Below are positions 59,207 through 64,000 of a stretch of 64,000 nt of DNA, in pieces. The DNA is taken from NCBI GenBank assembly GCA_033964015.1, contig CM066917.1, forward strand, positions 30,455,951 through 30,519,950, read 5' to 3'. The DNA is from Scolanthus callimorphus. Lineage: Eukaryota > Cnidaria > Anthozoa > Actiniaria > Edwardsiidae. A program made the position numbers and the translations under genes. The first letter of the stretch is position 1. Each line of letters starts with the position of its first letter. The notes below the pieces were generated by a model that saw only the letters and a list, made by a program, of their open reading frames with translations, made no database searches and was not told the DNA's origin.

Positions 59207-61601
59207 TTTGAAATGACCTCAAAATACCAAAACAATCTTCTGCTAAAGCTACATCCAGATGATGATCGGCTTGAAAGGCAATTTCCTGAGTCCAATATCC
59301 CTGTGATTTGTCTGGCTGGCTCTGGCGAGGTTGTAGACTTGCTGTCAAATTCGCCACAAGGAGCCTCCAGTTTATTCGCTCACGTCGTTATATTGTGTTT
59401 CTCTTTATGTAAGCTGATCGTGACGTTGATTTTATTCTCAGTGCAGAGGTGTTAATTTGTAAAACATTGTTATTCATTCACTCACGTCACACTTTTCTGC
59501 TCGGCAGCGTGTTTTGTCTTGAATGCTACCTCAACCTGCAAGACTCCTTTTTGTATTCCCTTGAAATCGCCTCTATCTTCGCAGAAATTCAAAATCTCTC
59601 AGGAATGATGCGAAGCTGATTGTTGGGGGTCGGCATTTGTTTCGTGTTTGGTATAACTTTATCTGAACTTTTTATCTTTGTCAGCTACTTGAACTAGGAT
59701 CTTTTCCAATAAAGTTCTGATTACCTTTTGTTGGTGATAAGCAAAGAACGTGGTCTTGTTATTCTAGCATTCGACGTTTTCGCTCCCGTGTTGCTCTTGT
59801 ACTTCTACTTTTGTCAGCCTCTTTAAAGATTACTTTAAACCAAGCTGTTATATGATGATCCTATGACAAAGATGTATTTAGAAATCTGAAGAATGTTCTT
59901 GAGAACCGTCTTGAAAAGGCCATCACTTTTGCACTTCAGATGACCAAGTCTATATCTTTATCGATCTCAAAACCCAAAATATGGACTTGGAATTGCCTCG
60001 CAATGGCTTCCGTGCTTTCCGTGCTCAACGCCAGACAAAAAGCCTATTTCCAAGTCACGCAAAGGGCCGCAAGCAAGGAAATTCGACTCTGATCTGTGAT
60101 CAGGTCATGATCGTATAAACCCCGTAAACATATTGTGTTTATTATGTACATATCTGATCTCTTTTTCTTATTGTCAGACGAGGATTAACAAGCTATCAGT
60201 AACACCACTCTACAAGCACAAATATCCCAGAATCAATACAGTTTATGGCCAGCGTTTTCACTATCGTGATTATAAGTTTGAAATCTTTGAGGATTCTCAA
60301 AATATTGACATTATCGAGAAATAGGAGAGACTACTTATGGCTAAATTTTCACCCTAAGGCTGTTTCTATAACGCGTTTTCGAATGCCACTTTGAATTTCA
60401 AATGCTTTTTGTATTTTTTAACAAAAGTATTCACTAATTGCGGAGAAAATAAAAGATCCACCATGTAATTAAATAACAAGGCAGGTTTTGACGTGGATGG
60501 AGCGATAAACATATTAAAGTGGCTACGCTTTGTGAGTTCCAGTGTTCAGCACTCAGTGGTGTTTATTTCCTTTCGCGCTCTCGCTGATGGGAAGGCGGGT
60601 CGATGCGTAAAAGCACTAATCTTTCTAGATTAAGGACAAAGAAAAACGTTCTAAATAACGCATAACCGGGAGCAACTCGAACAAATTGCGACCGCGTTTG
60701 CTTCGCGTCAAGTCTGAATTACTGAATTTTGATTTCAATAGAAAAATAGCATCCTACATGAGAAAGTTTTTTCTCGCGCGAAACGGATTTCGAGTCGAGC
60801 GCCAATAGCTCGATCCAGTCTCTTTGCTTTTGATCGAGCTCAGCTATGTTAATGCCTGGGTCTCAGTTGCTTTCAAAATGGCGGCTCAAAAACCTTAGGG
60901 GGTGGTCTATATCGAGAACTTTTAATCTTTACCATTCATTTCTTATTTAGAATTGTTGTTCGGCAAAAGTTAAACAAATTCCAGTTGACATTCCCATGGC
61001 AACGTGGAATGTGACCTTTGAACTCCAAAGAAAATAAATTTTAAAAACTGCCTCGCGAGGAAAGGAAAGGCACAAAATTTTAAGGATATCAAGATGTTAT
61101 GTAATTAATGCTAGGACAAGTATCACTGGTCCAACTAGATATGATGTTCATTTCATCAGGAAACCTATTTCTGGACATTCTGAAATATGATATCTGCTAA
61201 TAACTTCGTAAATGAAACATTATGCACGATATCTAGTTGGACTGATAAACTTCAAAGTATGGCCTATTACTTCATTTAGTTTAATTGCAGGTTTGTTTGC
61301 ATTTTCCACTCCTCGTCAAGCTTTGAAACGAAATTTTTGAAACAGAGGTCAAAGGTCGGGCTTTTGTTTCTATGGTAACAGCAACTTATGAAATTATCAA
61401 GGACGTTGAGGTCTTTAATATTGTAAGGGAATTGGAAGGATAAGTTGGACGTATGTTAACTAAGAACAAATCGAATGCTAAACAGGGCGTGGTCCCTTTG
61501 ACCCAGGCATTAAAGTGCCTGAGAGTGCCACAGGAACTCCGAATCACCGAAAATGAACCAGAAGAGGTTCTCCGCCCACCATGTCCTATTTCCACCAAAC
61601 T
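59207..61601. other. Intergenic region, NRDP1-like gene to opsin
   Basis: About 2.4 kb with no supported coding sequence. It should hold the NRDP1-like promoter (right of 59206) and the opsin 3' UTR. A pair of inverted GATATCTAGTTGGAC-type segments at about 61125-61245 marks a small foldback (ATATCTAGTTGGACTGATA at the right end against TATCACTGGTCCAACTAGATAT at the left). Confidence 0.5.
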
Positions 61602-62975
61602 TTAAAACTCTGTCAGCTGTTGTAGTGATATGTTTGTGTGTACCCGTGTCGGTTCCACGGTGATCTGTATCGTCCTTGCCGAGTGAACTCTATTCGACCT
61701 TGTCGTGAGTCGATTCACAATAGGCGTCCCAAGTCTAAGTAGTGAATTCCTGAATTTCTTACTAAGCGCGAGGTACACTACAGGATTGTAAATTGCGGAC
61801 GCCTTGGCCATCAGGGCGGGAACCCCCGCAGCGAAGGGCTTCATCACGTGACGTCCTGTTACCATGGCGACCATACAGACGATGGCGTAGGGTGTCCAGC
61901 TGAGCACGAATGCTGTCGTTACGCCAATCATCATTCGTACGAGCTCGAGGTGAGCCTTCTGCTGGAAGGTGTTTTGGAGGACGGAAGGGAGCGATAGACT
62001 TCTGAAATTTGATTGAAATAGAACTTGCACGTTTGAGACGATGGACAAAAGAAATGAACGTCCGTTTTATTAGCTACCGACTCTGACATGATCAGCCTAG
62101 CCCTGGAATTAATTAATGCAGCCGCCCATGGCGCAAACATATATTTTAGTGCTTGGCTTCATGGCGACAAAACACAGACATGGGATTGCGGTACAAAGTT
62201 TGGGGCTGTAATTATAATTGATTCTGCCAGCCTAGCAAAATACCAAGTCAGAGAAAGCATCCATTTCCATCGGCTGATTTAGAGAACGTAGTGCAGTATT
62301 TTCGACTGGATTTATCTATTCGATTATTAAACTTTGTAGATTGTTATTTAGAATCAATAATCTGGAATGAATATGTAAAATAGCATGCTAGCCGCTCTCC
62401 AGTTGTTGTTTTTCGGATATTTGATTTTTTGGCGCGCGGGATTCCTGTGTCGCGGCGGGAAAAGCAACACAGGAATCCCGCGCGCAAAAAATCAAATATC
62501 CGAAAAAACCCACAGGAATCCCGCGCGCCAAAAATTAAATATCCGAAAAAACCCACAGGAATCCCGCGCGCCAAAAATCAAATATCCGAAAAAACCCACA
62601 GGAATCCCGCGCGCAAAAAATCAAATATCCGAAAAAACCCACAGGAATCCCGCGCGCCAAAAATTAAATATCCGAAAAAACCCACTGGGGAGCCGGCTAT
62701 ACGTAAACAACAGGAGCGTAACGGCTGATTTTAGTGAAAATGATACCGTTCGTGGCCTTCACTCACCTGCGGATGTAATAAAACGTAACCCCTATAACAG
62801 CCAGAGGAATGAAGTAACCAAAGAACATCAAGAAGACGTTGTAAGAGATCGCATTCAGGCTCTGGTTTGCCCAGTCGGGTTCACAGCTCACCATAGACGC
62901 GCCGAGAACAATTCTGTTCCAACCGAAGAGTGGAGGGCAAATGAGGGCTGCTGAATACACCCAGATGAAACACAC
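61602..62975 (-). CDS. Opsin, last two exons (5' part outside window)
   Basis: Retinal-binding G protein-coupled receptor. Exons 62767-62975 and 61602-62001 join in frame (2+1 phase). The first carries a TM4-TM5 region with the extracellular-loop Cys (VSCEPDW) and a TM5 segment (NVFLMFFGYFIPLAVIGVTF). The second carries TM6 (GVTTAFVLSWTPYAIVCMVA) and TM7 with the chromophore lysine in ALMAKASAIYNPVVY. The NPxxY motif is intact. The tripeptide that helps set G-protein choice reads SKK, followed by FRN. The C-tail is about 45 residues. The N-terminus and TM1-3 lie beyond 64000. Family class (cnidopsin or other anthozoan opsin) needs a tree. The intron is repeat-rich. Confidence 0.9.
62401..62695. 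repeat. 43-bp tandem repeat with inverted leader in the opsin intron
   Basis: About five units of CACAGGAATCCCGCGCGCCA plus AAAATCAAATATCCGAAAAA. They are preceded at 62401-62455 by an inverted copy of the same unit, so the array can fold back on itself. It yields repetitive ORFs in several frames, which are incidental. Strongly GC-punctuated compared with its surroundings. Confidence 0.9.
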
Positions 62976-63099
62976 CTGGAATGATCAATAAAAATGGTGA
63001 TATTGCGGAAAAACTAATAAAGGAAAGAAACGGGATGTGCTGAATGAGGTCAATCGTTGACTGGTATTAACACTTATAAACTGAAACATCAAGAGCCTT

Positions 63100-63453
63100 T
63101 CTCATCCGCTACGGTAGAGTTCGTTGGTACTTGCTATCATCGCGTCTGATCAACTTATCATTGTCTAAGCGTCGGGTACCCTGTGGAGAGTAGCCCGATT
63201 CTCATCCGCTACGGTAGAGTTCGTTGGTACTTGCTATCATCGCGTCTGATCAACTTATCATTGTCTAAGCGTCGGGTACCCTGTGGAGAGTAGCCCGATT
63301 CTCATCCGCTACGGTAGAGTTCGTTGGTACTTGCTATCATCGCGTCTGATCAACTTATCATGGTCTAAGCGTCGGGTACCCTGTGGAGAGTAGCCCGTTC
63401 TCATCCGCTACGATGGAGCTCGTTGGTACTTGCTATCATCGCGTCTGATCAAC
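63100..63453. repeat. 100-bp tandem satellite, ~3.5 units
   Basis: Units start at CTCATCCGCTACGGTAGAGT at 63101, 63201, 63301 and 63400, with near-zero divergence among the first three; the fourth is cut at GATCAAC (63453). Located in the upstream opsin intron or 5' region. No spacers, so not a CRISPR array, and no ORF. Confidence 0.92.
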
Positions 63454-63542
63454 GTCACGGGGTCAAATGTTCTGTTAGGTCGATTTGTCAAGGAATCTTG
63501 TCTTTCGTCTGTTCAAATTGCTTTTTAAAAATTGTTCTTTTC

Positions 63543-64000
63543 CTTTGCCTATACGACAACGTAAAGATATCATATTTATATTCTGGTGAGCGATTTCTTT
63601 AAAAAACGCAGAGGTAAACATTCCCTCTAACAAGTTGAATCGGCGGAACTCTACTAGCTGATGAGATATAAGCTTAACTCAACCGATGAGATATAAGCTT
63701 AACTCAACCGATGAGATATATGCTTAACTTAACCGATTAGTTAGAGGAAAATGAGAACATTGTGATTGGTTCATATTCCCCACGTGATTCTCATCCATAA
63801 GATTTCTTCCCCGGCGTGACTTTGATGAGACGCGGAGGTAGGGAGGACAACGTAAATATATCACATATTTATATTCTGGTGAGCGATTTCTTTAAAAAAA
63901 GCAGAGGGAAACATTCCCTCTAACAAGTTGAATCGGCGGAACTCTACTAGCTGATGAGATATAAGCTTAACTCAACCGATGAGATATAAACTTAACTTAA
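63543..64000. repeat. ~305-bp direct duplication with 30-bp subrepeats
   Basis: The segment starting ACAACGTAAAGATATCATAT (63543) recurs from about 63847 to the window edge with few differences. Each copy ends in tandem units of GATGAGATATAAGCTTAACT plus CAACC. The array probably continues past 64000. Confidence 0.85.

Noticed and set aside
62385..62954. 189-residue repetitive ORF with RNPARQKLNIRKN-type repeats
   Set aside because: Tandem 43-bp repeat read in one frame, then running antisense over the opsin exon.
63100..63453. Possible CRISPR array (regular 100-bp repeats)
   Set aside because: Units are contiguous with no unique spacers, and the context is a eukaryotic intron.

Overview
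The window looks like nuclear DNA of an anthozoan cnidarian, most likely a stony coral (inference). It has intron-dense genes with canonical GT-AG introns, AT-rich noncoding DNA packed with short foldback and TIR elements, an opsin, a RING/NHL protein and a NRDP1-like RING/TRAF-type protein. No species-diagnostic marker is visible.

Layout, left to right. 1-3861 has no gene, only short repeats and G/C homopolymers. 3862-6064 (+) is a two-exon BTB-BACK-Kelch (KLHL-type) gene. 6065-9141 is intergenic with foldback elements. 9142-10785 (-) is an intronless RING-coiled coil-NHL gene with three apparent one-base deletions. It lies head-to-head, 585 bp away, with the dominant gene of the window. That gene, 11371-55711 (+), is the orthologue of Virilizer/VIRMA (KIAA1429), the large scaffold subunit of the nuclear m6A mRNA methyltransferase (MACOM) complex. 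I located about 56 exons by following the conserved protein through splice sites. It ends in an RGG-like tail, with AATAAA at 55965. 56788-59206 (-) is a two-exon NRDP1/RNF41-like E3 ligase, tail-to-tail with VIRMA. 61602-62975 (-) holds the last two exons of an opsin; its 5' exons lie beyond the right edge.

Nested inside VIRMA introns is a small family of two-Ig-domain secreted or surface proteins. One copy, on the opposite strand (about 33386-34379), looks expressible, with a TATA-like box and a signal peptide. Two decayed copies lie on the + strand (about 43300-44250 and 45900-46734). This locus is the best candidate for something not described before.

Other structure includes an inverted repeat pair flanking one VIRMA exon, three cases where short tandem duplication has copied a VIRMA splice site, a repeat family with six copies, several MITE-like elements, and a 100-bp satellite in the opsin intron. 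Many VIRMA, NHL-gene and Ig-gene frame breaks are single missing bases, mostly in homopolymers. They look like assembly errors rather than gene decay.

Functionally, the genes are unrelated neighbours (ubiquitin ligases or adaptors, mRNA methylation, photoreception). I see no operon or shared pathway.
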